Shown piece after piece: positions 33,582 to 42,340 of a stretch of 56,095 nucleotides of DNA. This DNA comes from an uncultured Clostridia bacterium (GTDB lineage: Bacteria; Bacillota; Clostridia; Christensenellales; Borkfalkiaceae). Below the pieces are notes generated by a model. The model searched no databases and was not told the DNA's origin. It worked only from the letters and a program-made list of their open reading frames with translations. The stretch lies in the NCBI GenBank assembly GCA_947624225.1, contig CANQJF010000007.1, positions 1 through 56,095 of the forward strand, in the 5' to 3' direction. Position 1 is the first letter of the stretch. Each line of letters begins with the position of its first letter. The position numbers and the translations under genes were made by a program.

Positions 33582-34028
33582 ATGGATAAATACGACGCCT
33601 TAAAACTTGAAAATCAACTGTGTTTTCCGCTCTATGCGTGTGCACGCGAGGTCGTAAAGATGTATCGTCCCTATCTCGACGAACTCGGCCTTACCTACAC
33701 GCAGTACATCGCCATGATGGTTTTTTGGGAGATGGGGGAATGTAGCGCAAAAGAACTCGGCGAGAAGTTGTTTCTCGATTCGGGAACGCTGACTCCCGTT
33801 CTGAAAAGCCTCGAAAAGAAAGGCCTTGTGAAGCGAGAGCGCTCCTCTTCGGACGAGCGGTTGCTCAACGTGAGGATCACCGAAAAAGGCATGGAACTTC
33901 GTGAACGCGCGGTAGAGGTGCCGGGCAAGATCGCGGGTTGTATCGATCTTGACGGCGAAGAAGCGATGAAGCTCTACCGCACTCTCTATAAAATTCTTTC
34001 GCAGAAATCCGCAAAAGGTGCGGATTGA
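33582..34028 (+). CDS. ohrR: OhrR-type MarR family peroxide-sensing repressor
   Basis: A 148-residue winged-helix regulator. The N-terminal LENQLCFPLYACAREV carries C14, in the place of the peroxide-reactive Cys of OhrR, and YRPYLDELGLTYTQYIAMM matches this subgroup. The DNA-binding region (SAKELGEKLFLDSGTLTPVL) and the DERLLNVRIT wing are clear. OhrR releases DNA when organic hydroperoxides oxidise the Cys. The usual target gene (ohr or a peroxidase) is missing nearby except for the relic upstream, so its regulon may lie elsewhere. The ribosome site is weak. Confidence 0.9.
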   Translation: MDKYDALKLENQLCFPLYACAREVVKMYRPYLDELGLTYTQYIAMMVFWEMGECSAKELGEKLFLDSGTLTPVLKSLEKKGLVKRERSSSDERLLNVRITEKGMELRERAVEVPGKIAGCIDLDGEEAMKLYRTLYKILSQKSAKGAD

Positions 34029-34044
34029 ACCATTAAAGGCAACG

Positions 34045-34076
34045 AAAACAGCGAGGAATGCTTCCCCGCTGTTTTT
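34045..34076 (+). terminator. Intrinsic terminator after ohrR
   Basis: AAAACAGCG (34045-34053) pairs with CGCTGTTTT (34067-34075) and Ts follow. Confidence 0.8.
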
Positions 34077-34090
34077 GCACTGTTCGGCAA

Positions 34091-34474
34091 TTATGCCTCG
34101 TCGAGCTCTTTGAGGCGTTCGAGCCATTTCAGGATACAGCCCGATTCGTAGAAAGAGACAAATGTGCCCTCGAAAACCCGATCCACGCGCCAAGCGGCGA
34201 CGAGGAGCGCCATGACAACTTTCCCGTCCAGCCTCTCCACATCCGCATGTTCCGCGTTGCCGCGCCATAGCCCGTTTTCCTGCAAAATTTCCCCATACCG
34301 CGTCAAGTCGAGCTCAGGGTGCTCTTCGACGAAGTGAGAAAGTTCGCCTTTAAGGCGCCGCGCCGCTTCGCCAAATTTTCCTCTCCCATAGGAATCCTCT
34401 TCGGAGATCGTTTCCCGGTCTCCGAAGTTTTCCCGTTGCAGCGCAGGGATGAGCGCTGTCAGATTTTCGTACAT
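34091..34474 (-). CDS. DUF6508-like protein
   Basis: A 127-residue soluble protein. The C-terminal pattern (DGKVVMALLVAAWRVDRVFEG, then GCILKWLERLKELDE) fits small proteins grouped as DUF6508, whose function is unknown; this family call is from memory. GGAGG precedes the ATG by 5 bases on the minus strand. It is followed by nothing co-directional before ohrR, which converges on it. Confidence 0.75.
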   Translation of the reverse strand: MYENLTALIPALQRENFGDRETISEEDSYGRGKFGEAARRLKGELSHFVEEHPELDLTRYGEILQENGLWRGNAEHADVERLDGKVVMALLVAAWRVDRVFEGTFVSFYESGCILKWLERLKELDEA

Positions 34475-34578
34475 GCAGTCCTCCTTTTTTGGTCTTTCTT
34501 TGTAGGAATACTCGGAACGGTGTCTGCCTCATCCGATGCGGCATGTAACCCTTTGACCTCTTCTGGGCATACCATGTC

Positions 34579-34926
34579 TCAAATGATGGCGTCGGAAGCC
34601 GTGTAATCCCCGAGAGAATTCTCTTTCACCTGGATGCAGAGATATTTGATGCCCGCTTCCGGGGAGGCGAAAAATCTTCTCTTGGCGGCGGGGGAGACGC
34701 GCAGCCAATCTCCCGCTTCGAGGGGGACCGTCTCGCCGTCGATGAGCGCATAGCCTTTCCCTTCGAGGATCCCGTAGATCTCCTCGTTGTGTCTGTGGGC
34801 ATGCACAAAGGGGACGCTCGCCCCGGCCGGCATCTCGTTGATGCTGATTTCCGCACCCGTGAGGCCGAGCGCGTCGTGCAGTTCCGTGCGCGGAGCTTTG
34901 GAAAGGGCGATTTTGCTGTAATTCAT
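34579..34926 (-). CDS. Single-domain cupin protein
   Basis: A 115-residue cupin. The first cupin motif is visible (PFVHAHRHNEEIYGILEGKG), giving the metal-binding His-x-His and Glu set; the second motif (about residues 75-90) lacks the usual His. Such small cupins bind metals or small ligands, and many are induced with redox regulators; the reaction is unknown. GGAGGT lies upstream of the ATG at 34926. A broken HxlR regulator gene lies just beyond its 5' end. Confidence 0.88.
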   Translation of the reverse strand: MNYSKIALSKAPRTELHDALGLTGAEISINEMPAGASVPFVHAHRHNEEIYGILEGKGYALIDGETVPLEAGDWLRVSPAAKRRFFASPEAGIKYLCIQVKENSLGDYTASDAII

Positions 34927-35042
34927 GACAATTTACCTCCGATTGGTTTTGTCTCAGTATAGCACGGTTTTTCCCCTTTTGCAAGAGGGCGAGAGATCAA
35001 TTCGTTGCAAATCAAAAAAAACAACTTGGTTTTTTGATGCCC

Positions 35043-35174
35043 ATCGTCCGGCGGGAAGCGTTTGCGGAGGTCCTGCCGCGCGTGGTCTATTCGCTCTCGG
35101 AGTTGGGCAAGACGTTGGAGCCCATCCTCGGCGCGATGTCGGCTTGGGGAGCAGAATATAAGAGAAAGCCGTGA
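35043..35174 (+). pseudogene. C-terminal remnant of an HxlR family regulator
   Basis: The frame from 35043 to the TGA at 35172-35174 reads IVRREAFAEVLPRVVYSLSE, then LGKTLEPIL...WGAEYKRKP. This matches the C-terminal winged-helix end of HxlR proteins (pattern PPRVEYSLTELG...WG). The N-terminal two thirds is absent, and the sequence before it is AT-rich and non-coding. It was probably the divergent regulator of the cupin gene. Confidence 0.65.
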
Positions 35175-35227
35175 GCGGATACGGCTACCCCTTTTGGGCG
35201 TTGATAATTCCAAAACAAATAATTTAT

Positions 35228-36478
35228 TCAATTCCAAGTCGGCTCCGCCGTATTGTCGAATGCTTTTTCGCCGACGCTACTTTGCGCCGCTTTGTTGATT
35301 GTAATTGATTGAAGCATGGAGCAATTTTGGAATGCTCCACGAGCGATTATTGTCTCGTTTGTAATGATTACACTTCGCAAAGAAGAAGGGATTTTAAAGT
35401 TTTGGCTCATGTTAATGCCTGCTCCGTATATTTGTTCTACTGAAATCCCACCTTGATACGATTTTGTACCAAATATATAACCAAAACAAGCCGAACTCTT
35501 ATCGCTATTTCCTTTTTGACCGCCAACAAAGGGTAGAGTAATACTCTTAATTAAAGAACAACCATTAAATGCCGCCGACCCAATTGAAATGACAGTATTT
35601 GGGATAATAAAGGTTCCCGCAGCTTCCGAGTTGAGGGACGATAATGCGCTGCAACCTTCGAATGCTTCTTTTCCAATGGTATCTATGGAAGAGTTAATTA
35701 TAAATTTGCTCAATGAAATGCACCCGCTGAACAAAGAAGCGGGTATAATAGAAATGTTCGGCAAATTAATCTCTTCTATTTTAGAACAATTCTGAAAACC
35801 ACATTGACCTACCTGTATTATTTCGTCATTCAGTACGATTGTGGATAGTATGGAGCAATTTTGAAACGCACCGTAACCTATTACAATTTCATTTGTGATT
35901 GTCACAAATCTTAATGTCAAGGGGATATAGTAAAAATCACTATCAGAAGTGCCATACCCCTCCCTAAAATATTGTAAAATCTTCATGCCCCCTTGATAGG
36001 AGCTCGTGCCAAAAATATATCCGAAACATGCTGCTTTTGTCCCGCCATTTCCCTTTTGACTGCCAACAAACGGCAATGTGATACTCCGAAGCGAAGAACA
36101 ACCGTTGAAAGCACCTGCACCGATTTCTGTTACGCTCTCGGGAACTGTAATGGACGTGATTGCATTGCACCCCTTGAATGCATCCGCGGGAATCGTGTCA
36201 ATGGACACGCCATTGCGTTCCGTAGGAATCGTAATTTCACCCGAAATGGACGTGGTAGCAGCTTTGATAGAAGTACCAGAATAGATAAAGGTACCGTCAC
36301 TATCCTCTTGGGATTGTGTACTTCCGTCACTTGAGCCAGAAACGCTGCCCGATGAACTACCGCCGGAACTGCTGTTTCCTCCGCCTGTCCCCAATCCAAA
36401 AAGTTCGCACGCCGCAAGCCCGAGGCAACAGCAGATGGCAAAGGCAAGAGACAAAATCATCATCAACCATTTTTTCAT
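35228..36478 (-). CDS. BspA-like LRR surface lipoprotein (third)
   Basis: A 416-residue lipoprotein with lipobox LAAC (C24), a Gly/Ser-rich linker (about residues 30-55) and BspA-type LRRs. The repeats differ from the other two LRR lipoproteins: a long loop (FGYIFGTSSYQGG, FGYIFGTKSYQGG) occurs twice, the hallmark of a subgroup in which a 38-residue insert interrupts LRR units. The start at 36478 is chosen because AGGAG lies 8 bases upstream; the ATG at 36484 is too close. The gene is AT-rich compared with its neighbours. It ends abruptly after the last repeat. A structured leader with a terminator precedes it. Confidence 0.87.
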   Translation of the reverse strand: MKKWLMMILSLAFAICCCLGLAACELFGLGTGGGNSSSGGSSSGSVSGSSDGSTQSQEDSDGTFIYSGTSIKAATTSISGEITIPTERNGVSIDTIPADAFKGCNAITSITVPESVTEIGAGAFNGCSSLRSITLPFVGSQKGNGGTKAACFGYIFGTSSYQGGMKILQYFREGYGTSDSDFYYIPLTLRFVTITNEIVIGYGAFQNCSILSTIVLNDEIIQVGQCGFQNCSKIEEINLPNISIIPASLFSGCISLSKFIINSSIDTIGKEAFEGCSALSSLNSEAAGTFIIPNTVISIGSAAFNGCSLIKSITLPFVGGQKGNSDKSSACFGYIFGTKSYQGGISVEQIYGAGINMSQNFKIPSSLRSVIITNETIIARGAFQNCSMLQSITINKAAQSSVGEKAFDNTAEPTWN

Positions 36479-36503
36479 TATCATTTCTCCTTTTGAAACA
36501 CTG

Positions 36504-36538
36504 AAATAAAAAAGTGCGCCAACCGAAGTTAAGCGCAC
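36504..36538 (-). terminator. Leader terminator ahead of the third LRR lipoprotein
   Basis: On the minus strand, GTGCGCTTAAC (36538-36528) pairs with GTTGGCGCAC (36523-36514) around TTCG and is followed by TTTTTTATTT. It lies between the promoter and the gene, so read-through must be controlled. Confidence 0.85.
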
Positions 36539-36562
36539 TACAAAACGCAAACTCCGATTGTC

Positions 36563-36730
36563 GCCAAACAAGTTTATATACGGTACAGTTTCGCAATACC
36601 CATATATTGGAATTTGCAGTTTTGCCAAATTCAAATATAGGTATTGCAAGGGCAGGATATACCCCCCCCCATTTCAATCAAGAATCCATAAAAAACTGCA
36701 CCTTCCTTCAGAAAAACAAACTTGTTTGGC
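36563..36730 (-). ncRNA. Pseudoknotted structured leader RNA of the third LRR lipoprotein
   Basis: Reading the minus strand, a 13-bp closing helix pairs 36730-36718 with 36575-36563. Inside, 36647-36635 pairs with 36605-36593 (13 bp with one wobble), capped by a 7-bp hairpin, 36632-36626 with 36616-36610. The hairpin loop segment AAAACTGCA (36623-36615) is complementary over 9 bases to TGCAGTTTT at 36700-36692, a likely pseudoknot. A run of nine G (36670-36662) lies between. The arrangement recalls the leaders at 128 and 51470 but the sequence is unrelated apart from general layout. No known family was recognised. Confidence 0.6.
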
Positions 36731-36736
36731 AGATTC

Positions 36737-36766
36737 AATATACCACAAAAACAATGTTCTTGTCAA
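36737..36766 (-). promoter_or_regulatory. Promoter of the third LRR lipoprotein leader
   Basis: On the minus strand TTGACA (36766-36761) and TATATT (36742-36737) have an 18-base spacer. Transcription would start near 36730, at the first base of the closing helix. Confidence 0.8.
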
Positions 36767-36842
36767 GGATGCGATAAAATTTTTTGCTAGATAAATACTT
36801 TCCCGCGTGTTTGCCACCTCTTCCCGTCACGGAAAAGGACGG

Positions 36843-36876
36843 AAAAGCCGTCCTCCTGCGTGGTGGGCGGCCTTTT
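36843..36876 (+). terminator. Isolated hairpin resembling a bidirectional terminator
   Basis: GCCGTCC (36847-36853) pairs with GGGCGGC (36865-36871), flanked by AAAA and TTTTT. No plus-strand gene precedes it within this gap, so it may be a relic. Confidence 0.45.
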
Positions 36877-36990
36877 TGAATGAACTGTGGCGGGAGGGCA
36901 AAAAAGGGCGGCGGCATGTCGAAATCCCGCGAAACGGAAAATTTTCTTTCTACAAGATGTAGTTTTTTTTCGTGAAGCGCCGTCAAAGAA

Positions 36991-37019
36991 TTGTGTATTT
37001 TTGAAAAAAATGCTATAAT
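36991..37019 (+). promoter_or_regulatory. Promoter of plsX-rnc-smc
   Basis: TTGTGT (36991-36996) and TATAAT (37014-37019) have a 17-base spacer; the plsX start codon is 34 bases downstream. Confidence 0.72.
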
Positions 37020-37052
37020 AGCTCCGTACGAATCCGTCGTGTGGAGAAACAT

Positions 37053-38075
37053 ATGTTAAAAATCGTGGTAGACGCTATGGGAGGAGACAACGCACCCGCC
37101 GAAATCGTAAAGGGCGCGCTTCAATCTCTCGAAATGCGCAAGGATTTCATGGTCGTGCTTACGGGCGATGAAGCACTCATCGATCACGAACTCACCAAAT
37201 ACAAATACGACCCCGTTCGCGTCGAGGTCGTCCCCTGCACCGAAGTCATCACCAACGACGACATCCCCACGCACGCCGTGCGGAGCAAGCGGGACAGTTC
37301 GCTGGTCGTCGGCCTCAAACAGCTCAAAGAGGACGAAGAGGTGGGGGCGTTTGTCTCTGCCGGGTCCACCGGCGCCGTGCTCACGGGAGGCATCATGCAC
37401 ATCGGGCGCATCCGCGGCATTCTTCGCCCCGCGCTCTGCCCCGCCATTCCCAATGTGAACGGCGGCAAGACGCTCCTCTGTGATTGCGGTGCAAACGCCG
37501 AGTGCAAACCTGCCTATCTTCAACAGTTCGGCATCATGGCATCCGCCTATGCAAAGGCGGCATTCGGCATCAAGGAGCCCAGAGTGGGGCTCTTGACCAA
37601 CGGCACGGAGGAGCACAAGGGCGACACTCTTCACCAGGAGGCGCATGCACTTTTAAAGGCGACGCCGGGCATCCATTTTGCTGGCAACATCGAGGGACGC
37701 GACATCATGTACGGCGACTATGACGTGGCCGTCTCCGACGGGTTCTCGGGCAATATCGCCCTCAAATCGTTGGAGGGTTGCGGCAAGACGGTGGCGGCCG
37801 TTCTCACGCAACAGTTCAAGAAGAACCTCGGGAGCAAACTTGCCTATCTCTGCGCGCAAAAGCAGATCAACGCCCTCAAAGGCATGCTCGATTACGCCAA
37901 GCTGGGCGGGTCCGTTTTCTTGGGTCTCAAAAAGGTCGTCATCAAGAGCCACGGTTCCTCCAAGGCGACGAGCATTGCGGCCTCCGTCTGCCAAGGGGTG
38001 GATGCCTACCGCGGCCGCCTCATTGCGTCCATCGAAGAGATGCTCCAAAGCATCGGGCTTCCCGCGGAGGGATAA
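37053..38075 (+). CDS. plsX: Phosphate acyltransferase PlsX
   Basis: A 340-residue acyl-ACP:phosphate acyltransferase, making acyl-phosphate for PlsY in membrane phospholipid synthesis. MGGDNAPAEIVKGAL at the N-terminus, VSAGSTGAVL, the CDCGAN motif, LLTNGTEEHKG and SDGFSGNIALK match the family; length is normal. GGAG lies 6 bases before the ATG at 37053; an in-frame GTG at 37041 overlaps it. In many relatives acpP stands between plsX and rnc; here rnc follows after 6 bases. Confidence 0.97.
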   Translation: MLKIVVDAMGGDNAPAEIVKGALQSLEMRKDFMVVLTGDEALIDHELTKYKYDPVRVEVVPCTEVITNDDIPTHAVRSKRDSSLVVGLKQLKEDEEVGAFVSAGSTGAVLTGGIMHIGRIRGILRPALCPAIPNVNGGKTLLCDCGANAECKPAYLQQFGIMASAYAKAAFGIKEPRVGLLTNGTEEHKGDTLHQEAHALLKATPGIHFAGNIEGRDIMYGDYDVAVSDGFSGNIALKSLEGCGKTVAAVLTQQFKKNLGSKLAYLCAQKQINALKGMLDYAKLGGSVFLGLKKVVIKSHGSSKATSIAASVCQGVDAYRGRLIASIEEMLQSIGLPAEG

Positions 38076-38081
38076 GTTGCG

Positions 38082-38744
38082 ATGTTGAACGGCGAAACGT
38101 GGTCGGAGCAGACTTACGGCCAAGCCGAGGCGTGTATCGGATATGTCTTTCGGGACAAGTCCCTGCTTCTCTCCGCCTTTACGCACAAGACGTATTCCAA
38201 CGCGACCGGGGAGGAACACAACGAGCGGCTCGAATTCTTGGGGGACTCCGTTCTCCAACTCTCGGTCACCGAGGATCTCTATGCCGCATACCCGAACGCA
38301 CCCGAGGGCAAACTGACCGAACTGAGGCAGCGGTACGTCTCCAAGGAAGCGCTCGTGCAGTCGGAGAAGAAGCTCGGCCTCATGCGCTTTTTGCGGCATT
38401 CGGCGGGAGAGAGCAATCTCTCGGATAAGACGAGTTCCAGCCTCATCGAGGCAGTCGCGGGCGCCATCTATCTCGACGGCGGCTTCTCGGAGGCCAAGGC
38501 CTTTTTGAACAGGTGCCTCACGGGAGCGCGGACGGAAAATTACAAGACACTCTTGCAGGAATACGTGCAGGAGCGCCAAAAGAGCACTCCCGTCTACCGC
38601 GACAGTCAACAAGAGGGCATTTTTATTTGCACCGTCACCGCGCTCGGCGTCATGGCGCAAGGGCAGGGTGCGAGCAAGAAAGCGGCGGAAACAGCTGCCG
38701 CGCAAGCATTATATGAGAAATTGAAAAAGGGGAATCATTCGTGA
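38082..38744 (+). CDS. rnc: Ribonuclease III
   Basis: A 220-residue double-strand-specific RNase for rRNA processing and mRNA turnover. The catalytic signature ERLEFLGDSVLQL and the second acidic motif (LIEAVAGAIYLDGG) are present. The C-terminal dsRNA-binding domain has PVYRDSQQEG...GQGASKKAAETAAA. Length is normal. Its stop overlaps the smc start (GTGA). Confidence 0.97.
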   Translation: MLNGETWSEQTYGQAEACIGYVFRDKSLLLSAFTHKTYSNATGEEHNERLEFLGDSVLQLSVTEDLYAAYPNAPEGKLTELRQRYVSKEALVQSEKKLGLMRFLRHSAGESNLSDKTSSSLIEAVAGAIYLDGGFSEAKAFLNRCLTGARTENYKTLLQEYVQERQKSTPVYRDSQQEGIFICTVTALGVMAQGQGASKKAAETAAAQALYEKLKKGNHS

Positions 38745-41700
38745 ATTTTAAGGAAATTCGTCTGGTGGGCTTCAAGTCCTTTGCAGACAAGACAACCATA
38801 CGGTTTGATGACGGAGTCACCTGCATCGTCGGGCCCAACGGGTGCGGCAAATCCAACGTGGCCGATGCCGTGCGCTGGGTGCTCGGCGAACAGTCGGCAA
38901 AGAATCTTCGCGGTTCTTCCATGCAAGATGTCATTTTCAACGGCTCCGAGACGCGCCGCCAGCTCTCCTTTTGCGAGGTGACGCTCGTCTTTGATAACAG
39001 CCGGAAGATCTTCGACATCGAGTATGAAGAAGTCGCCATGACCCGCCGCCTCTATCGCTCGGGGGAGAGCGAATATCTCATCAACAACCGGCCCTGCCGC
39101 ATGCGCGACATCGTGAAACTGTTGCACGGAGTGGGCATCGGCAAAGAGGGCTATTCCATCATCGGGCAGGGGAAGGTCGCCCAGATCATGAATTCCAAGC
39201 CCGTAGAGCGGCGCGCCATCTTCGAGGAGGCCACGGGCGTCATCAAATTCAAGGCGCAAAAGGCTGAGATCGAGCGCAAGCTCGACGGCTCCCGCGAAAA
39301 TCTCACCGTTTTCATCCAGCGCATGGACGAGGCCGAGACGCAGCTCCGTCCCCTCGAAAAGCAGGCGGACACGGCGAGAAAATACCGCGAATACTCCGAG
39401 CAGCTCAAATATGAGGAGGTCAACGCCTACCTCGTGCGGAGCGACACCTTTGAACAGGAGACGGCAAGCTACCGCGCAAAGATCGACGGGGCGGAAAAGT
39501 CCCTGTCCGAAGCGGAGGCGCAGCTCGCCGCACTCGACGGAGAGGAGGATGAGAGCCGTGCGGGCGCATACAGTGCGGATATCCGCCTGAAAGACATCAA
39601 CGAGCGCTTGCGTCTCTTCGAGGTGGGCATCGAACGCAAGAGCGGCGAGGTGAAAGTGGTGCACGAGCGCTTGGAGGCCTGCCGCCACCAGCTCGAACAA
39701 GCCAAGGCCGAGATCGAAGAAGCACAAAAGCGGTCGGGCGAGATCGACGGGCTCATTGCGCAGAGCGGCAAACGCAAGCAAGATGGCGAGGATCGCCTCA
39801 ATGAGCTCGCCGCGCTTTGTAAGGACCTCATGCGCAAGCTCGCCGAGGCAGATTTGCGCATCGCTACATACGAAAAGATCTCCGACGAGAAGCGGGCCAG
39901 CCAGCTTTCGAGCGCCGAGGATCTCGCCTCCCTGCAAAAGGAAGCGGGGAGTCTTTCGGCAAAACGCGATTTGACGCAAGACCGCATCGAGGAAGTCAAG
40001 GAGGCCATCAAGAAAGCCGAACTCCGTCGCGCGGAGTATGCCCGCCAGCTCACCGAGTGCCAAAAGCAAAAGGCGGTGTGCGAAGCATTCCTCAACAACA
40101 AGGGCGACGAGGAGCGGGATCTGCAAATGGACATCTCCGATCTGATGCGCTCCGAAAAGAAGCTCTCGGAAGAGATCGCGGCATGCAACACGGATATTGC
40201 AAGTCTCAAAAATCAGCACGAGATGCTCGTCGGCCTCAAAAACCGCTTTGACGGCTATCGCGATTCCGTCAAGAAACTGCAACTCGACGCCAAGCGCAAC
40301 CCCGATATCGGGAAGCGGATCGTGGGTGCCATTGCGGATATCGTCACCACCGAAAAGAAGTATGAAGTTGCCATCGAGACGGCTTTCGGCGCCGCCATGC
40401 AGAACCTTGTCGTCGAGACGCCCGAGGACGGCCGCTTCCTCATCGAATACTTAAAGCGCACGGGGGGGGGCGTCGTGACGTTCCTGCCCGTCTCCGTCAT
40501 GCGGCCCATCAACGATACGCGCGAGATCCAGCTCGCCCTCAAAGAGAACGGCGCGATCGGGCTCGCGAACGACCTCGTCCGCTACAATCCCTACTATGCC
40601 AACGTCATCAAGCACTTGCTCGGCAACACGCTCATCTGTGATACCATTGCTTCGGCGACGAATATCTCCAAGAAATACCCCCGCGCTTTCCGCATCATTG
40701 CCCTCGACGGCGATGTCATCTCCACGAGCGGTTCCATGACGGGCGGCTCCCGCAGGCGGGATTCGAGCAGTCTGCTTGCAGGGGAGCGCAACATCAAGGA
40801 GTGCGAGGACAACATTGCCCGCAAGCAAGCCGCCCTCGTAAAACTCAAACAGGCGCTCGCCTCGGCGACGGGCGAACTCGAAGAGGCGCGCAAGGCGTAT
40901 GAGACGTTCCGCACCAAGGTGCAGGAGGAGACGGCGAACTTTGCCGCGCTCTCCCAAAAGGAGATGGCGCTTGCCGAACTCATTGCCGACGCGCAAGGGG
41001 ATGCCGACCAATACAACACTCAGCTCATCCGCCTCACGCAGCAGGCCTCCGACCTCGAGGGGGAAGTCTTGACCGCGGCGGAGAGCGAGGAGCTCCTTGC
41101 CAAGATCCGTGCGGAAGCGGCCGAGGAGGCGCAGGAGCGCACGGTACAGATCGAAAAGTTCAGAAAGAACCGGGATGAGATCGCCGAGACCCTGCACGGC
41201 CACCGCGTTGAGGAGGCGACCGTCACCTCTGCTCTTGCGGCGGAGGACGAGAACGTGCGCCGTCTCCGCGAGGAAAGGGCCGAGCTCTCCGTGCGCATCG
41301 AACAGCAGCGCGCCGCCGTGCGGGAGAATGAGGACCGCATCCGCGAGCTCAGAGACGAGGAGGAGCGCGTTGCCCTCACCGAGGATGAGCAGCACACGCT
41401 GAACAAACTTCGTTCCGACCTCCGCAGCGTGGAGGAGCGCAAGCGCGTTCTCACGGAGCGTCAGCAAAAGATCGCCGAGGAGAAGCGTTCGCTTCTCGAA
41501 AAGCAGTCTGCCCTCACCGAGGAAAAGCACGAGGCGGAGATCGCCATCAGCCGCTCGCAGACCATCTTGGAGAACATGAAAGTGCGCTTGGAGGAATCGT
41601 ACGGCCTCGATTACGAAGCGGCACAGGCCCTCCGCGACCCCGATTACGACTTCTCGCAGGCCAATGCGAACATCAATTCTTTGCGCCACAAGATCGCGGC

Positions 41701-42340
41701 GCTCGGGCCGGTCAACCAGAACGCGGAGGAGGATTACAACGCTCTTCTCGCTCGTTACAACGATATGAAAACGCAGCGCGAGGACCTCGAAAAGGGCATC
41801 TCCGATCTCACGCAGGTGCTGAACGATCTTCGGGATACCATGCAGAAGCAGTTCGACGACGGCTTCAACCGGATCAACGCGAACTTTACGCAGATCTTCA
41901 AGGAGCTGTTCGGCGGCGGCAAGGCGGAGATGCAGCTGGACTTGGAGGAGGAAGCCGATCCGCTCGAAGCGGGCGTGGAGATCGTCGCATGTCCTCCGGG
42001 AAAGAAGCTGTCCAAGATCTCGCTCCTCTCGGGCGGCGAGCAGGCATTCACGGCCATTGCCATTCTCTTCGCCATTTTAAAGTCGAGCCCCATGCCGTTC
42101 TGTATTCTCGATGAGATCGAAGCGGCGCTCGACGAAGCCAATGTCGACCGCTTCGCCAAGTACTTAAAGAAGTTCTCCAAGGAGACGCAGTTCATCGTCA
42201 TCACGCACAGAAAGCCCACCATGACGCAGGCAGACACGCTGTTCGGCGTCACGATGGAGGAGAAAGGCGTCTCCAAGCTCGTCTCGGTGAAGCTCTCCGA
42301 GGTGGAAGAGCGCCTCGGCGGCGACACCGTCATCGCATAG
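38741..42340 (+). CDS. smc: Chromosome partition protein SMC
   Basis: A 1199-residue SMC ATPase that organises and segregates the chromosome with ScpAB. Walker A GPNGCGKSN near residue 32, long coiled coils, a hinge near residues 503-673 (GRFLIEYLKRT, GGGVVTFLP), and the C-terminal signature LSGGEQAFTAIAILFAI with Walker B FCILDEIEAALDEANVDRF. Length is standard. GTG start overlapping the rnc stop by 4 bases indicates coupled translation. Confidence 0.98.
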   Translation: MNFKEIRLVGFKSFADKTTIRFDDGVTCIVGPNGCGKSNVADAVRWVLGEQSAKNLRGSSMQDVIFNGSETRRQLSFCEVTLVFDNSRKIFDIEYEEVAMTRRLYRSGESEYLINNRPCRMRDIVKLLHGVGIGKEGYSIIGQGKVAQIMNSKPVERRAIFEEATGVIKFKAQKAEIERKLDGSRENLTVFIQRMDEAETQLRPLEKQADTARKYREYSEQLKYEEVNAYLVRSDTFEQETASYRAKIDGAEKSLSEAEAQLAALDGEEDESRAGAYSADIRLKDINERLRLFEVGIERKSGEVKVVHERLEACRHQLEQAKAEIEEAQKRSGEIDGLIAQSGKRKQDGEDRLNELAALCKDLMRKLAEADLRIATYEKISDEKRASQLSSAEDLASLQKEAGSLSAKRDLTQDRIEEVKEAIKKAELRRAEYARQLTECQKQKAVCEAFLNNKGDEERDLQMDISDLMRSEKKLSEEIAACNTDIASLKNQHEMLVGLKNRFDGYRDSVKKLQLDAKRNPDIGKRIVGAIADIVTTEKKYEVAIETAFGAAMQNLVVETPEDGRFLIEYLKRTGGGVVTFLPVSVMRPINDTREIQLALKENGAIGLANDLVRYNPYYANVIKHLLGNTLICDTIASATNISKKYPRAFRIIALDGDVISTSGSMTGGSRRRDSSSLLAGERNIKECEDNIARKQAALVKLKQALASATGELEEARKAYETFRTKVQEETANFAALSQKEMALAELIADAQGDADQYNTQLIRLTQQASDLEGEVLTAAESEELLAKIRAEAAEEAQERTVQIEKFRKNRDEIAETLHGHRVEEATVTSALAAEDENVRRLREERAELSVRIEQQRAAVRENEDRIRELRDEEERVALTEDEQHTLNKLRSDLRSVEERKRVLTERQQKIAEEKRSLLEKQSALTEEKHEAEIAISRSQTILENMKVRLEESYGLDYEAAQALRDPDYDFSQANANINSLRHKIAALGPVNQNAEEDYNALLARYNDMKTQREDLEKGISDLTQVLNDLRDTMQKQFDDGFNRINANFTQIFKELFGGGKAEMQLDLEEEADPLEAGVEIVACPPGKKLSKISLLSGGEQAFTAIAILFAILKSSPMPFCILDEIEAALDEANVDRFAKYLKKFSKETQFIVITHRKPTMTQADTLFGVTMEEKGVSKLVSVKLSEVEERLGGDTVIA

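Noticed and set aside
36843-37052. A possible small gene in the gap before plsX
   Set aside because: Frames here lack a ribosome site and break at the terminator-like hairpin; only the plsX promoter is supported.
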